Below are positions 46,143 through 56,183 of a stretch of 64,000 nucleotides of DNA, piece by piece (the stretch's first letter is position 1; each line of letters opens with the position of its first letter). The stretch lies in contig JAJHZJ010000579.1 in NCBI GenBank assembly GCA_023548195.1, positions 1,466,084 through 1,530,083 on the forward strand, read 5' to 3'. The notes under the pieces were generated by a model. It worked only from the letters and a program-made list of their open reading frames with translations. It was not told where the DNA came from and ran no database searches. The position numbers and the translations under genes are program-made. Source of the DNA: Bettongia penicillata ogilbyi. Taxonomy: Eukaryota > Chordata > Mammalia > Diprotodontia > Potoroidae.

Positions 46143-46974
46143 TTTTTTAAAAAAATTATTTATTTATTTAATTTTTTTACATTCATTTTCACAAATTTTT
46201 GGGTTCCAAATTTTCTCGCCTTTTATCCCCTCCCCCCACCCCAATACCCCAAGCAATCTAATTTTTCCTATCTCCAATCTGCCCTCTCTTCTGTCATCCC
46301 TCCCTTCTCTTGTCTCCATCTGCACTTTTCTCCTGTAGGGCCAGATGACTTTCTATTCCTCATTAACTGTATGTCTTCTTTCCTAGTTGCAACAACAATA
46401 CTAAACAGTTGTTCCTAAAACTTTGAGTTCCAAATTCTCCCCATCCCTCCCTCCCCACCCATTCCCTTTGGGACAGCAGGCAATTCAATATAGGCCCTAT
46501 CTGTGTAGTTTTGCAAATGACCTCCCTGATAGTCGTGTTGTGTAAGACTAACTGGATTACCATCCCTCCTAACCTGCCCCTCATTGTTTCTCTTCTGTCT
46601 CTTGATCCTGTCCCTCCCCAAGTGTTGACTTCAAATTGCTCCCTCCTCCCATTGCCCTCCCTTCCATCATCCCCCCCCTTGCAATATCTCCTTCTCCCCC
46701 ACTTTCTTATACTGTAAGATAGGTTTTCATACCAAAATGAGTGTGCATTTCACTCCTTTGTTTACTCAAATGTGATGAGGGTAAACTTCTTATTTTTTTT
46801 TTCTCAGCTCTCCTCTTTTTCCCTCCACTAAAAAAAAACTCCTACCTGCCTCTTAAATGACATATAGTTACCCCCTTCCATTTCCCCCTCTTTCCTCACA
46901 CTACATTTCTCTCTCACCATTTACCTTAATTTCTTTTAAGGTATGGTCCCATCCTATTCAGTTCAACTTGTACT

Positions 46975-47040
46975 CTCTATCTCTGTATGTGTGTGCATGT
47001 GTGTATGTGTGTGCATGCGTGTACATGTGTATGTGTGGTC
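46975..47040. repeat. TG/CATG-rich tract in the HAL1 3' UTR
   Basis: Alternating TGTGTG, CATG and GTATG units on the plus strand, at the same place in the element as the GACA/GATA array of the older copy. Confidence 0.85.
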
Positions 47041-47171
47041 CCACCAACTACCCAGATACTGAAAAGTTTTAAGAGTTACAAATATTGTCCTTCCCTGTAT
47101 GAATGTAAACAGTTCACTTCTGGTAAGTCCCTTAAGACTTCTCTTTGCTGTCTCCTTTTTCATGCTTCTTC

Positions 47172-48272
47172 TCATTCTTGTGTTTGAAAGTCAAATTTTC
47201 TTTTCAGCTCTGGTCTTTTCATTAAGAATGATTGAAAGTCCTCTGTTTCATTGAAAGACCATATTTTCCCTTGAAGTATTATACTCAGTTTAGCTGGGTA
47301 GGTGATTCTTGGTTTGAGTCCTAGTTCCTTTGCCTTCTGGAATATCCTATTCCACGCCCTTCGATCCCTTAATATAGAAGCTGCTAGATCTTGGGTTATC
47401 CTGATTGTATTTCCACAGTACTGGAATTGTTTCTTTCTAGCTGCTTGCAAGATTTTTTCCTTGAGCTGGGAGTTCTGGAATTTGGCCACAATGTTCCTAG
47501 GAATTTCTCTTTTTGGATCTCTTTCAGGTGGTGATCGATGGATTCTTTCAATACTTATTTTGCCCTCTGGTTCTAGAATGTCAGGGCAGTTTTCCTTGAT
47601 AATTTCATGGAAGATGATGTCTAGGCTCTTTTTTTGATCATGACTTTCAGGTAGTCCCATAATTTTTAAATTATCTCTCCTGGATCTATTTTCCAGGTCA
47701 GTTGTTTTTCCCATGAGATAGTTCACATTCTCTTCCATTTTTTCGTTCTTTTGGTTTTGTTTGGTGATTTCTTGGTTTCTCGTAAAGTCATTAGACTCCA
47801 TCTGTTCCATTCTAATTTTGAGAGAACTATTAAATTCAGTGAGCTTTTGAGCCTCTTTTTCCATTTGGTTCATTCTGCTTTTGAAAGCATTCTTCTCCTC
47901 ATTGGCTTTTTGAACCTCCTTTGCCAATTGAGTGAGCCTATTTTTCAAGGTGTTAATTTCCTCAGCATTTTTTTGGGTCTCCTTTACCAAGGTATTGACC
48001 CGTTTTTCATACTTTTCTTGCATCTCTGTCATTTCTCTTCCCAGTTTTTCCTCCACCTGTCTAACTTGCTTTTCAAAATCCTTTTTGAGCTCTTCCAAGG
48101 CCTGAGCCCACCTGCCACCCCCCTGGGGTGTCTGGGGTACTGAGGCCCCGCTCTCCACATCTTTCCCTGATGGCAAGAATACATCTTCGTCATCAGATCC
48201 AAAGGTCGGGGTCATTTGCATTTGTTGGAAAAAACTCTCTATAGTCTTATTTTTCTTCCCTTTTCTAGGCAT
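47172..48272 (-). CDS. HAL1/L1 ORF1 protein, intact
   Basis: A 366-residue RNA-binding chaperone of the L1 ORF1p family, which coats element RNA as trimers in cytoplasmic particles (family knowledge). A basic start (MPRKGKKNKT) is followed by an acidic linker (GSDDEDVF, about 25-32), a long coiled coil at about 55-195 and an RNA-recognition domain at about 198-285 (NLKIMGLPES at 201-210, RNIVAKF at 259-265). The C-terminal domain at about 287-350 has RITYPAKLSIIL at 322-333 with the conserved YPAKL motif. Human L1 ORF1p has 338 residues. The start is the first ATG after the GC-rich 5' UTR. Nothing downstream encodes an endonuclease or RT, so any mobilisation must be in trans. It is expressed, if at all, from the element's own 5' UTR. 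Confidence 0.92.
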   Translation of the reverse strand: MPRKGKKNKTIESFFQQMQMTPTFGSDDEDVFLPSGKDVESGASVPQTPQGGGRWAQALEELKKDFEKQVRQVEEKLGREMTEMQEKYEKRVNTLVKETQKNAEEINTLKNRLTQLAKEVQKANEEKNAFKSRMNQMEKEAQKLTEFNSSLKIRMEQMESNDFTRNQEITKQNQKNEKMEENVNYLMGKTTDLENRSRRDNLKIMGLPESHDQKKSLDIIFHEIIKENCPDILEPEGKISIERIHRSPPERDPKREIPRNIVAKFQNSQLKEKILQAARKKQFQYCGNTIRITQDLAASILRDRRAWNRIFQKAKELGLKPRITYPAKLSIILQGKIWSFNETEDFQSFLMKRPELKRKFDFQTQE

Positions 48273-49022
48273 TTTCCCAGCCAGTTACTTGACTTCTGAG
48301 ATTCCTTTCCACCCCCACCTGGATCCGCCCAGCTAGTGCTTGGCCTCTGAGATTCAAATGGGCTTTCCGCGGCAAGCTTTAGTTCTGGCGCTGGGGTGGA
48401 GGCAGGGCCGCCTCCCAGGCTCAGTTCCCTCAGGGGCTTTATGCAGAGGCCTTCAGTAATAGAGCAGGGTGGGGGCAGGGCCGTCTCCCAGGCTCAGCCC
48501 CCTCCGGCCGTTCATGCAGAGAGCTTCCGTAATGAAGTTCCTGCCTGCTGCTGGGGGATTCCTGAGTCCCGGGCTGCTGCCGCCTCAGCCGCAGCCCACC
48601 CCTCTGCCTCCGCCACTTCCTGCCCCCGTCTCTGCTGCCACCGCTTCCTCCCGAGGGGGCCCGAGTCACGGAGACACTCCTCTCCCCCCCTCCAGCCCGG
48701 CCTTCTTTCTCACTGACCTGTAGCTTCTGTGGGCGGAGGGACTTTCCCGGCTGCCGGAGCTTCCGTGTCTGAAGCCTGCTCGGATCAGCTTCTCTGTGGC
48801 CGCAGCCAAGGCCGCGCTGGGGTGGGGTCCGCTTTCCGGGCGCGACGGACCCCAGGGACGGCTCTTCAGGGCTCTCTGGCACGGAAATCTCTTCCACTCT
48901 GTTTCTGCACACCTTGTATTGACCCAGAAGTTATGGGGGTCTCTTTTTACATTAATTCTATGGGCTTTGGTTTCGGAGCTCGTAAACGTGCGTTCTTCTA
49001 CTCCGCCATCTTGGCTCTGCCC
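48273..49022 (-). promoter_or_regulatory. HAL1 5' UTR with internal promoter and YY1-like site
   Basis: About 750 bp of GC- and CpG-rich sequence in an AT-rich region. L1 5' UTRs carry an internal promoter, and in human L1 a YY1 site near the start positions transcription. Here the plus strand reads CCGCCATCTTGG at 49003-49014, giving CCAAGATGGCGG about 9 bp into the element. Two similar segments repeat near 48395-48440 and 48465-48500 (gggtggaggcagggccgcctc, gggtgggggcagggccgtctc), suggesting tandem monomer-like units. Open frames across this region on either strand are products of GC richness. Confidence 0.8.
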
Positions 49023-49024
49023 TA

Positions 49025-49037
49025 GAAAAGGATTTCT
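49025..49037. repeat. Target-site duplication, right copy (HAL1)
   Basis: GAAAAGGATTTCT, identical to 46130-46142, two bases beyond the element's 5' end. Confidence 0.93.
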
Positions 49038-49129
49038 AGGCAAATCTTCCTCATTCCGCACTTCTACAGTTGATATTTTGCATCCAGATCAACTTAGCTG
49101 ACCAGACTTTATAGTCTTAGATCCATTGT

Positions 49130-49335
49130 TTTAACTTATGAAGATGTTTTTGACTGCCAACTTTGTCATGCTACCTAATAGCTATATCTCCCAATTTTAT
49201 GTCACGTATTATATATCTTTGTAATAAGTGTGCTATGCTTTCATCTAAATCACTGGTAAAAGTATTATCTATACCAGGGCCAAAAAGTGATCCCTGGTTG
49301 ACATTAAATTCTCTCTGCCAGTTCTGCAGGACACA
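49130..49335 (-). mobile_element. CR1/L3 LINE fragment (antisense RT)
   Basis: Antisense wording 'ctcccaattttatgtcacg', 'ttcatctaaatcactggtaaaagt' and 'gggccaaaaagtgatccctgg' parallels the RT region also seen at 45440-45560. It is therefore a second copy or a local duplication. Confidence 0.7.
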
Positions 49336-49341
49336 GCAAGG

Positions 49342-49412
49342 AGATCCCAGCACCTAACATGGTAGCTGGCACATAGTATTTGCTTCATTAAATGCTTGTC
49401 AACTGATTAATA
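49342..49412 (+). mobile_element. L2 LINE 3' terminus
   Basis: 'cacctaacatggtagctggcacatag' and 'cattaaatgcttgtcaactgatt' match the L2 end. Confidence 0.65.
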
Positions 49413-50289
49413 CATTTACAATTCTGTTTTTTAAGATCCTGAATTTAGATCAATATTTCTATAACAATCCACATTAAAATGAAAAGCAGTGATCAAAATA
49501 TGCAATAGTATGGAGAAGATAATCTTCATTGTTCTTTTCTGCAGATATACTGAATTATATTTTGTAGGTCTATATTCAGCTTTAATGATGTAATCAGAAT
49601 TAAAATGGGCCCATGATCCCACCTACACAATTCCTCCCTGCAACCCATTCATGCCTTCTCATCCTGCTCAATTATTGTCCATGTTCTCCTATAAATCTGT
49701 CGTAGGTTCCCTCCACCCAACTTACTGAGGGATTTTCTCTAGATTTCTTGATTTTCTTTCGGTTCAGTACATGAACTATCCACCACTCATCCTTTGCTCT
49801 TGCTATATGTGGGTCACTTCATTTTCTGGTTGAACATCTTTTTGATAAGACCTATTGTTATATGCAATTCATGCATATAATGAATGAATGAATGAACAAA
49901 TAAATAAGCAAGCAAGCCAAGCTTATTTATGCCTAAAATCAAAACAATACAAATTAGGAGGAAGAAAATATTATGTCAAGTACTGCTATACCTCCCTTGT
50001 TCTTTCCAGTTAAAACACTCAATTTTCTTTACTAGAATTTATTTCTCTTTCATCTGTGACTTATGTGAGTTAAGACTGCAAGGGGCTAAAAATCCCTTGG
50101 CACCATGTCTAAGTCTAGCTGCCAATTCATCAGTAGAATGGGTAAATGCAGAGAGACAAGAGGAGGAAAAGGCTGCACTGGAGGATGATTAATAAATTAG
50201 TTTGGGTGAAAGGTAGTATATGTGAAGGAATGTAACATGAGCTAAAGCTGAGAAAGCAGGTAGTACTCAAATTATTGTCGACCTCAAAT
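49413..50289. other. No recognised gene
   Basis: A short (AATG)n/(AATA)n stretch lies at 49878-49910. Otherwise unassigned. The frame at 49929-50192 has no recognisable domain. Confidence 0.4.
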
Positions 50290-50930
50290 GTCAGTAGTCA
50301 ATAAACATAAATTAAACACTATGTGACAGGCACTATGCCAAGTGTTGAAGATACAAGTATGAAAAAGAAAGGCAATCCCTGCCCTCAAGGAGCTTACAAT
50401 CTAATTATTAAATACACAAAAGGAAGCTGAAAAAAATAGAGAGGAAGAAAATGTACCCAACTAGGGGCAAAGTGGAAAAGACAGACAAGTCCCACAATAG
50501 TGCAGTCAACTAAGAAATGAGGAGATGCTCCGAATTCCTCCTTTAAATGGAGGTTTTAGAATTCATGGCTCCACCCTCCAATCAGAGAGAAAGTGCTGAG
50601 GTAGAGTACTGACTGATGGCATTTTGCAGGATGATGAGTTTTTCCCAATGATAAACTAAGGTCAATGCCAGGCTAAGTAATGTTAATTTCCCTTGTAAGA
50701 AATGGGGAGCTTCGGGTTTTAAGAGCAGGTTAGCAATATGATCAAACTTGTATATTAGAGTGAAGACTAATCTAAAGAAAGTAGAGGCTGGTTAGGAGAT
50801 AATTATAATAATCCAGGTGAAAGGTAATAAGGGCTTTAAATAGGGGAAGGGAGTGGAAGCAGAGATCGAGTACCTGATTTGAGATAAATTATAGATTTAA
50901 CATGAATAGAGTTTGGCAACTGAGCAGATG
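50290..50930 (-). mobile_element. L2 LINE (3' end to RT, antisense)
   Basis: Antisense L2 from the 3' terminus (caggcactatgccaagtgttg, ctgccctcaaggagcttacaatcta) to RT wording at 50740-50930 (atcaaacttgtatattag, taataatccaggtgaaaggtaataaggg). The middle is diverged. Confidence 0.7.
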
Positions 50931-50944
50931 TTTGTATCAGCAAG

Positions 50945-51220
50945 GATCCCAGCATACATAAGAGAGCCTCCTCTATAGCTTCTTAGGTCTGCTTTGGTAA
51001 AAGGAAAGCAACTTTTGAGGTATTAAATCTACTTTAATCAAGCACATATATCATTCACTTAGTTCAGGGGAAAACATCAGCACCCTGAACTTCAGAGAAA
51101 ATACAAACAAAGAAATAAAGACCAACAGACAGGGCTTCCAACTGTCTGACCATAAGAAATACATACATCACAGATCAACAGACAGATCCAACTGTCTGAC
51201 CATTACATACATATATATAT
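50945..51220. repeat. Unclassified dispersed repeat, copy 2 (left part)
   Basis: Co-linear with 43225-43480 in the same orientation (ttcacttagttcaggggaaaa, agcaccctgaacttcagag, agacagggcttccaactgtctgacc). It continues after the SINE at 51552-51605 (gagagagaagcatcac against gagagagaagcaccaac). Confidence 0.75.
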
Positions 51221-51551
51221 GGGGCAGCTAGGTGGTGCAGTGGATAGAGCACCAGTGCAGGAGTCAGGAGGACCTGAGTTCAAATCTCACCTCAGACACT
51301 TGACACTCACTAGCTGTGTGACCTTGGGCAAGTCACTTGACCCCAGTTGCCTCATCCTGGGTCATCTCCAGTCATCCTGATGAATATCTGGTCATTGGAT
51401 TCAGGTGGCTCTGGAGGAAAAGTGAGGCTGGTGACCTGCACAGCCCTCCCTCACTCCAAACAAAGTCAAGTGCAAGTCATGTCATTATTTCTCTGATGGC
51501 ATGGTCTTCTTCAGCAATGAAGGATGAGCACACACACACACACACACACAC
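51221..51551 (+). mobile_element. Marsupial SINE with RTE-like tail, inserted in copy 2
   Basis: The best-preserved member of its subfamily here. Head 'ggggcagctaggtggtgcag', then 'gagttcaaatctcacctcag', 'ctagctgtgtgaccttggg', 'catcctgggtcatctccagtc', 'aagtcaagtgcaagtcatg' and the terminus 'agcaatgaaggatgagcaca' followed by a (CA)n run. It splits the unclassified repeat, so it is the younger of the two. Flanking 'acatacata' on both sides may be the target duplication. Confidence 0.92.
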
Positions 51552-51605
51552 ATACATAGTTACTAGAGAGAGAAGCATCACTATCTGGGTTTTCAAAGTA
51601 GAGAG
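51552..51605. repeat. Unclassified dispersed repeat, copy 2 (right part)
   Basis: Resumes the similarity to 43481-43535 after the SINE. Confidence 0.7.
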
Positions 51606-52139
51606 GGTAAAATGAAGACATTAGAAGGAGGATCTATGTTTAAAATGTGGGAAAGATGAGTAATTAAAATCGGGGCAAGTTGAATTTGAGATGTATATGC
51701 CACAGTGACCTTAAACTGATCCAACTACAAGGCTCATTAAGCAAATTGAACCAATCATGGACACTCTCTTTCAAAAAAAAAAGACACAAAATATTTGTAT
51801 TTTGTTCTGCTTCATTGCTAACTGTTCCGATACATCCCAGTCTGTCCCAGGGAAATGAGATACCACATGTGTCAGAAATGCAGATTTCTTCAAACCAGTA
51901 GCAGAGAATATGACTTTCCATTGAGACATACAAATGGAAGCTGGCAAATAGCCAAGGGAACCAATCAGAGGCTAATAAATCCCTGGGCCTGCATGGACAT
52001 ATCCAGTTATATTCATGTCTGACAGAAGGAACATTCAGGTGGTCGGTCCCATGTGTCTACCAGTCAGAGCTGACTGTTCTGGTCACCTTCCTCGCTCCAC
52101 AGGGGAAGAGAAAAGTCTGAGCTATCAGCTCTCTCATTT
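51606..52139. other. No recognised feature
   Basis: Mixed sequence without repeat motifs. Overlapping frames at 51664-51933 show no domain. Confidence 0.35.
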
Positions 52140-52290
52140 CACATCCAAGTTACAATCCTTTAGGTATATTTAAGTTCCTCTGTCTTCCTTCTAAAATGCT
52201 GTTCACCCAAATGTATGAAATATTTTAAATCCAGGTCTGACTGGAGCAGAGTACATAAGGATTATCACCTCTTTTGCCACTATAGCCAGA
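52140..52290 (-). mobile_element. CR1/L3 LINE fragment
   Basis: Antisense 3' UTR/C-terminal wording, notably 'aggtctgactggagcagagtacataagg' and 'attatcacctcttttgcc'. Confidence 0.7.
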
Positions 52291-52404
52291 TATTACATTA
52301 GTACACTGTCAACACACACACTCACACATGCACACACAAAATACAAGATATTTGACAGTCCATTATCATACTGTGCTTAAAGTCCTTTAAAGATATATAG
52401 TCAG

Positions 52405-52510
52405 CAAGTAAGTCTTCATGCATTTATAAAGCATATACAATGTGTCAGGCACTGTGCTAAGATGCTAAGTAGTAGAAAGAAAAAGAAAAAAAGTCCCTCC
52501 CCTCACATTC
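52405..52510 (-). mobile_element. L2 LINE 3'-end fragment
   Basis: Antisense L2 terminus: 'tgtgtcaggcactgtgctaag' and 'ctcacattctaacag'. Confidence 0.65.
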
Positions 52511-52579
52511 TAACAGTAGAGGCAACTTAGACTCAGATTTTTTACCACATGAATGTCCATCAAATAATATCTCTTATTC

Positions 52580-52850
52580 TTTTAAACTGAGTGCAATGAT
52601 ACAGTAAAGAAAGTGTTTCCTGACTTCAGGGAGACCTGGGTTCAAATCCAACTTCTGGCACCTACTAGCTGTGTTACCCTGGGTAAATCACTTAACTTCT
52701 TTTCTGTGTTAGTTTCCTCATCCATAATATGGAGATCATAACAGCAGGTGCTTTTCAGGCTTGTTGTGAGGATCAAATGAAATAATATATGTGAAGTATT
52801 TTGAAGAGCTATATAAAGGTTGGCTATTACTGTAATGATGATGATGTTGA
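52580..52850 (+). mobile_element. Marsupial CORE-type SINE (WSINE/MIR-like)
   Basis: Sense: 'gggttcaaatccaacttctgg', 'cctactagctgtgttaccctggg', 'ttcctcatccataatatgg', 'ttgttgtgaggatcaaatg' and 'ggttggctattactgtaatg'. Confidence 0.85.
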
Positions 52851-52989
52851 TGCAGACATCACCATCTCTAGGAAGTCTGTTATATTTTCTTCTCTCCCTT
52901 TGACATTACATTTAACCCAATTGCATAAATCCTCAAGCTAACATGACCTTGACCACTATGCAATAAGAAGCCATTGGAGCATCTTGGAT

Positions 52990-54165
52990 AGGGAAGTAAT
53001 ATTTTTTTCATTTATGGTTCTCTTTTTATGTTGTACTTTGCATATGGTAATATCCATGAGGAGGGAAGGTATATTCATTAAGTTCAGAATAAAGAATAAT
53101 TTTTAAGGTAAGCATATTTTAGTCATATTTTTGATAGTTTCTGCTACATATTCTATAGTATGAAAAATACTATTCCCCTTTCATTCCCACTTTTTATAAT
53201 TATTTCTCTGGAGATTGTAGATCTTTTGTTCCTCCAAATTAATTTTTTGTTATTTTGCCTAGGTCTGTAAAATATCTTCTTGATAGTTTAATAGTTCTAG
53301 CACTAAATAAGTAAATTAACTTAGTAGTATCACCACTTTTATTTTACAATGCATCACTACCACAAGCAATGAATATTTCTTGATTTAAATCATTATTGCT
53401 TTGATGAATGTTTTATCCATTTATGTTAAGTATTAAGGATATTTTAGTAAATGGACTCCCTAATGTGTGTGTATAGTAATTATTTTGAATAAGATTTGTT
53501 ATGTAGAACTACCACTAATTTTTGTAGATTTATTTTGTATCCTGCTATTTTTTAGTGCTATTAATTATCTCATTTACTTTGCTGATTCTCAGAGGTTTTC
53601 TAAATAAAATGTCACATTGTTAGATAACAGGGATAATTTTGTTTCTTTGCTTATATTAGTGTCTTTCTCTTATATTTCTCTCATTGCTATTGCTAACATT
53701 TCTAAAACTATTTCAAATGATAGTGGGGAAAGGGAGTATCCTCAACTGCATTCTTTTATTTACTGGGAAAGATTTCAAATGTTTCTCCTGCAAGTAATAG
53801 TAATTTTGGTTTTTGACATATACCTTTCATCATATTAAAAACAGACATTCTTCTTATGCTCTGTACAGTTTGGGGTGGGTTTGTTTGAGTTTTTTTTTAG
53901 TATAAATAAATGTAGTCCTTTATCAAAGACTTTTTTTCCCCAGACCCATAATTTAATTGTGGCTTAGGTTGCTCTTATGTTTCATATGAATCTGTTAGCA
54001 TTTTCCTAATGTTGAACCATCCTTGCATCCCTAGTATAAATCTATCTTGGTCATAGGGAATTTTTTTTAAATATATTTTGCTATCTTTTTATTGGGATAT
54101 TATTTTAAATATTCAAATAATGTTCATTGATAATATTAATCTATAGTCTTCATTCTTTAATTCTT
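52990..54165 (-). mobile_element. L1 LINE fragment (ORF2 RT region, antisense)
   Basis: Antisense ORF2: 'ttgaaccatccttgcatccctagtataaatctatcttgg' (about 54013-54051) is the same diagnostic segment as at 42780-42819. The upstream T-rich sequence follows L1 order (caggttttctaaataaaatgtca-type wording near 53590). All frames are broken. Confidence 0.75.
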
Positions 54166-54239
54166 TCCTGTATTTAATTGATTCGTTAAAAAAAAAACCT
54201 CCTCCTCTAAGAAAACAAACTAACACCCTCCTACTTTAA

Positions 54240-54467
54240 ATGTACCTTAAGATTTATAAAACATTTTGCTGACTATGACCTAGTAAGGCAGGGTAGGTAG
54301 GTAGTATATCATTTTCACTCTATATTATAGAGGAGAAAATATGCTCAGAGAAATTAGTTAAGTTGACAATGTTCACAAATCTAGTTACTGTGCAACCTGG
54401 GATCCAAATCCAGGTCTATTGGACATCAGATCTAGCATCCTTTGCACTACATTGCCCTGCCTCTAAA
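54240..54467 (-). mobile_element. MIR-type SINE
   Basis: Antisense: 'taagatttataaaacattttgc', 'gggatccaaatccaggtc' and 'cctttgcactacattgccctgcc'. Confidence 0.7.
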
Positions 54468-54944
54468 TAGAAGAAACAAAGCAAAGGGCAAAATCCTGAG
54501 AGGAGTTCCATTGCCATCCAAGCCAATTTGTGAGTTAAACAAAATCAACAATATTTTTATCTCAAAGAACAGTGTTGTATTACTTTTAAATGATCACAAC
54601 ATGGACACATATTATCTACAGTTGATTTTGGTCCCCTTTTGGAGAACCACATTTTAAATCCTTTCATTTTCTGTTGCCTCATGAGAGATGGAAGGTGACT
54701 AGTCAAGCACAAATGATGGGAAGTACTGTCAAGGTGAAAAGGCTTCATTCACATTGGTTGCTCTATGCCTACTGAGGCTCATCACCACCAAAATTGGCCA
54801 CCCTGTGATTATTATTTCTGACAACTTATGATGACTCCCTGTTAAAGTATTTATATTGTATTTGTCATCTCTGTCAGTGTGAGGAATAGAGATATCAATA
54901 ATATCAGAGATCTCCTCAGTGTTAAAATATTATAAACTATATTT
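54468..54944. other. No recognised feature
   Basis: Unassigned. The frame at 54442-54657 overlaps a SINE and has no domain. Confidence 0.35.
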
Positions 54945-55195
54945 GGGCAGTTAGGTGGAACAATGGATAGTGTCAGATCTGAAGACAGGAAGATTCTTCT
55001 TCCTGAGTTCAATTGTGGCCTCTGACACTTACTAGTTGTGTGACTTGGGCACATCAATTACCTCTGCCTCAGTTTCCTGTAAAAGGAGCTAGAGAAGGAA
55101 AATGGCAAACCACTAAAGTATCTTTGTCAAGAAAACTCCAAAAGTGATCACAAAGAGTCAGACAAAATTAAAAAAACAAGTAAGCAACAAAGAAT
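54945..55195 (+). mobile_element. Marsupial SINE with BovB-like tail
   Basis: Head 'gggcagttaggtggaacaatgg', B-box region, 'ttagttgtgtgacttgggc', 'tggcaaaccactaaagtatc' and tail 'aagtgatcacaaagagtcagacaaaa', a diverged BovB-type end. Confidence 0.85.
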
Positions 55196-55324
55196 AAAAC
55201 CATATTTATTGATAAAACAAGCCAGACATATGTACCTGCTGCACATCTCTCTCAAGAGAAAGCACAAGCATAAGAATGGGCATACTAAAATAAGAAAACT
55301 CAGCCTCTCTAGAAGGAAGAAAAC

Positions 55325-55530
55325 AAGGGCCTACTATGTGTCTGGCACTACTCTAAGCACTTTGCAAATATCTCAATTGATCTTCATAATGACTCTAGGA
55401 AGTAGATGCTACTATTGTCCTCATTTTATAGTTGAAGAAAGGTTAAGTGACTTCTCAAGTGTCATATAGATAGGTAGTGTCTAAGACTATGTTTAAGACT
55501 TTACAGCCTCTGTACCACCTGACAGTCCCT
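55325..55530 (-). mobile_element. Marsupial CORE-type SINE
   Basis: Antisense: 'gggcctactatgtgtctggcac', 'taagcactttgcaaatatc', 'cctcattttatagttgaag' and the head 'ctctgtaccacctgacag'. Confidence 0.75.
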
Positions 55531-55699
55531 ATGGGGCACCAGTTCTACTCAAAAGCAGTCAAAGCAGAATTGCCTCCAACCAGCTTTTTCATTTCTGCTA
55601 AAATGTTATTCAGAATAGTGAATGGAATATTGCTGACAGTGTTAGTGTCTATTTCATCCTCTGTGCAAAAGCAAAGCACTTTGCAAATTTCAGAAGCTT

Positions 55700-55800
55700 A
55701 ATTAATGGTCCAGGAGAATATAAGCTCCTTGTGAGCAGGGTCTGCTTTGTTTCTTTTTGTTATGTTTTGTTATTGTGCTTACACGATAGACTGGACTATT
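55700..55800 (+). mobile_element. L2 LINE 3'-end fragment
   Basis: 'gaatataagctccttgtgagcagggtctgc' is the diagnostic L2 terminal motif. The rest is diverged. Confidence 0.6.
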
Positions 55801-56183
55801 CTGATCAATGGTAAAATAAAAGTTTCTCACAAATACATTCATTCATTCTGCTTTTCTCCATTCTATTTATTGTTTCCATAAAACCAGACGTTATACTTTT
55901 CCTCTTATTGTATTCCTAAAATCAACATGTTTAATACGTATGTTCCAACATATATTTCTGCTTAAGCCCAAAGGACAATTCCATTAAACCAAAGTCCTCT
56001 TTATCCTGAAACGATCTCAAATTTATATATCTGAATGCAGTTTAATAAACTAAAGCTAGATCAACCACTCTTTACTGACGTCTTAGATTCTTTCTGTTTG
56101 GACCGCATAGTGGGATTCCCTACCTGCTGCAGTAATCAGGCCAGGGTTGGGTAATCAGGCAATAGTTAGGGCACAAAAAATGT

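Larger units (their letters stand above)
46143..49022 (-). mobile_element. Full-length HAL1-type half-L1 retrotransposon, young copy
   Basis: A 2.88-kb L1-derived element. In transcription order it has a 5' end 'gggcagagccaagatggcgg', a GC- and CpG-rich 5' UTR of about 750 bp, an intact 366-codon ORF1 (48272-47172), about 1.03 kb of purine-rich 3' UTR and an A/T-rich tail. There is no ORF2. The 3' end (gaaaatttggaacccaaaat) is like that of the local L1 copies. The flanks carry a perfect 13-bp duplication, so this is a complete retrotransposition event and not a deleted L1. HAL1 elements are an established group of ORF1-only L1 derivatives, presumably mobilised by ORF2 protein from full-length L1. 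The intact frame and unmutated duplication imply recent insertion. Confidence 0.9.

Noticed and set aside
47302..48143. Plus-strand frames of 111 and 130 codons
   Set aside because: Shadows of ORF1 on the opposite strand. The hydrophobic look is the complement of a lysine/glutamate-rich coiled coil.
48396..49101. Proline/arginine/glycine-rich frames up to 157 codons and a candidate host CpG-island promoter
   Set aside because: The region is the 5' UTR of the HAL1 element, bounded by its start and target-site duplication. The frames exist on both strands because of high GC.
51221..51300. tRNA gene suggested by A/B-box-like sequences in the SINE heads
   Set aside because: These are tRNA-derived SINE promoters in dispersed repeats. 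No cloverleaf with anticodon and acceptor stem can be supported.
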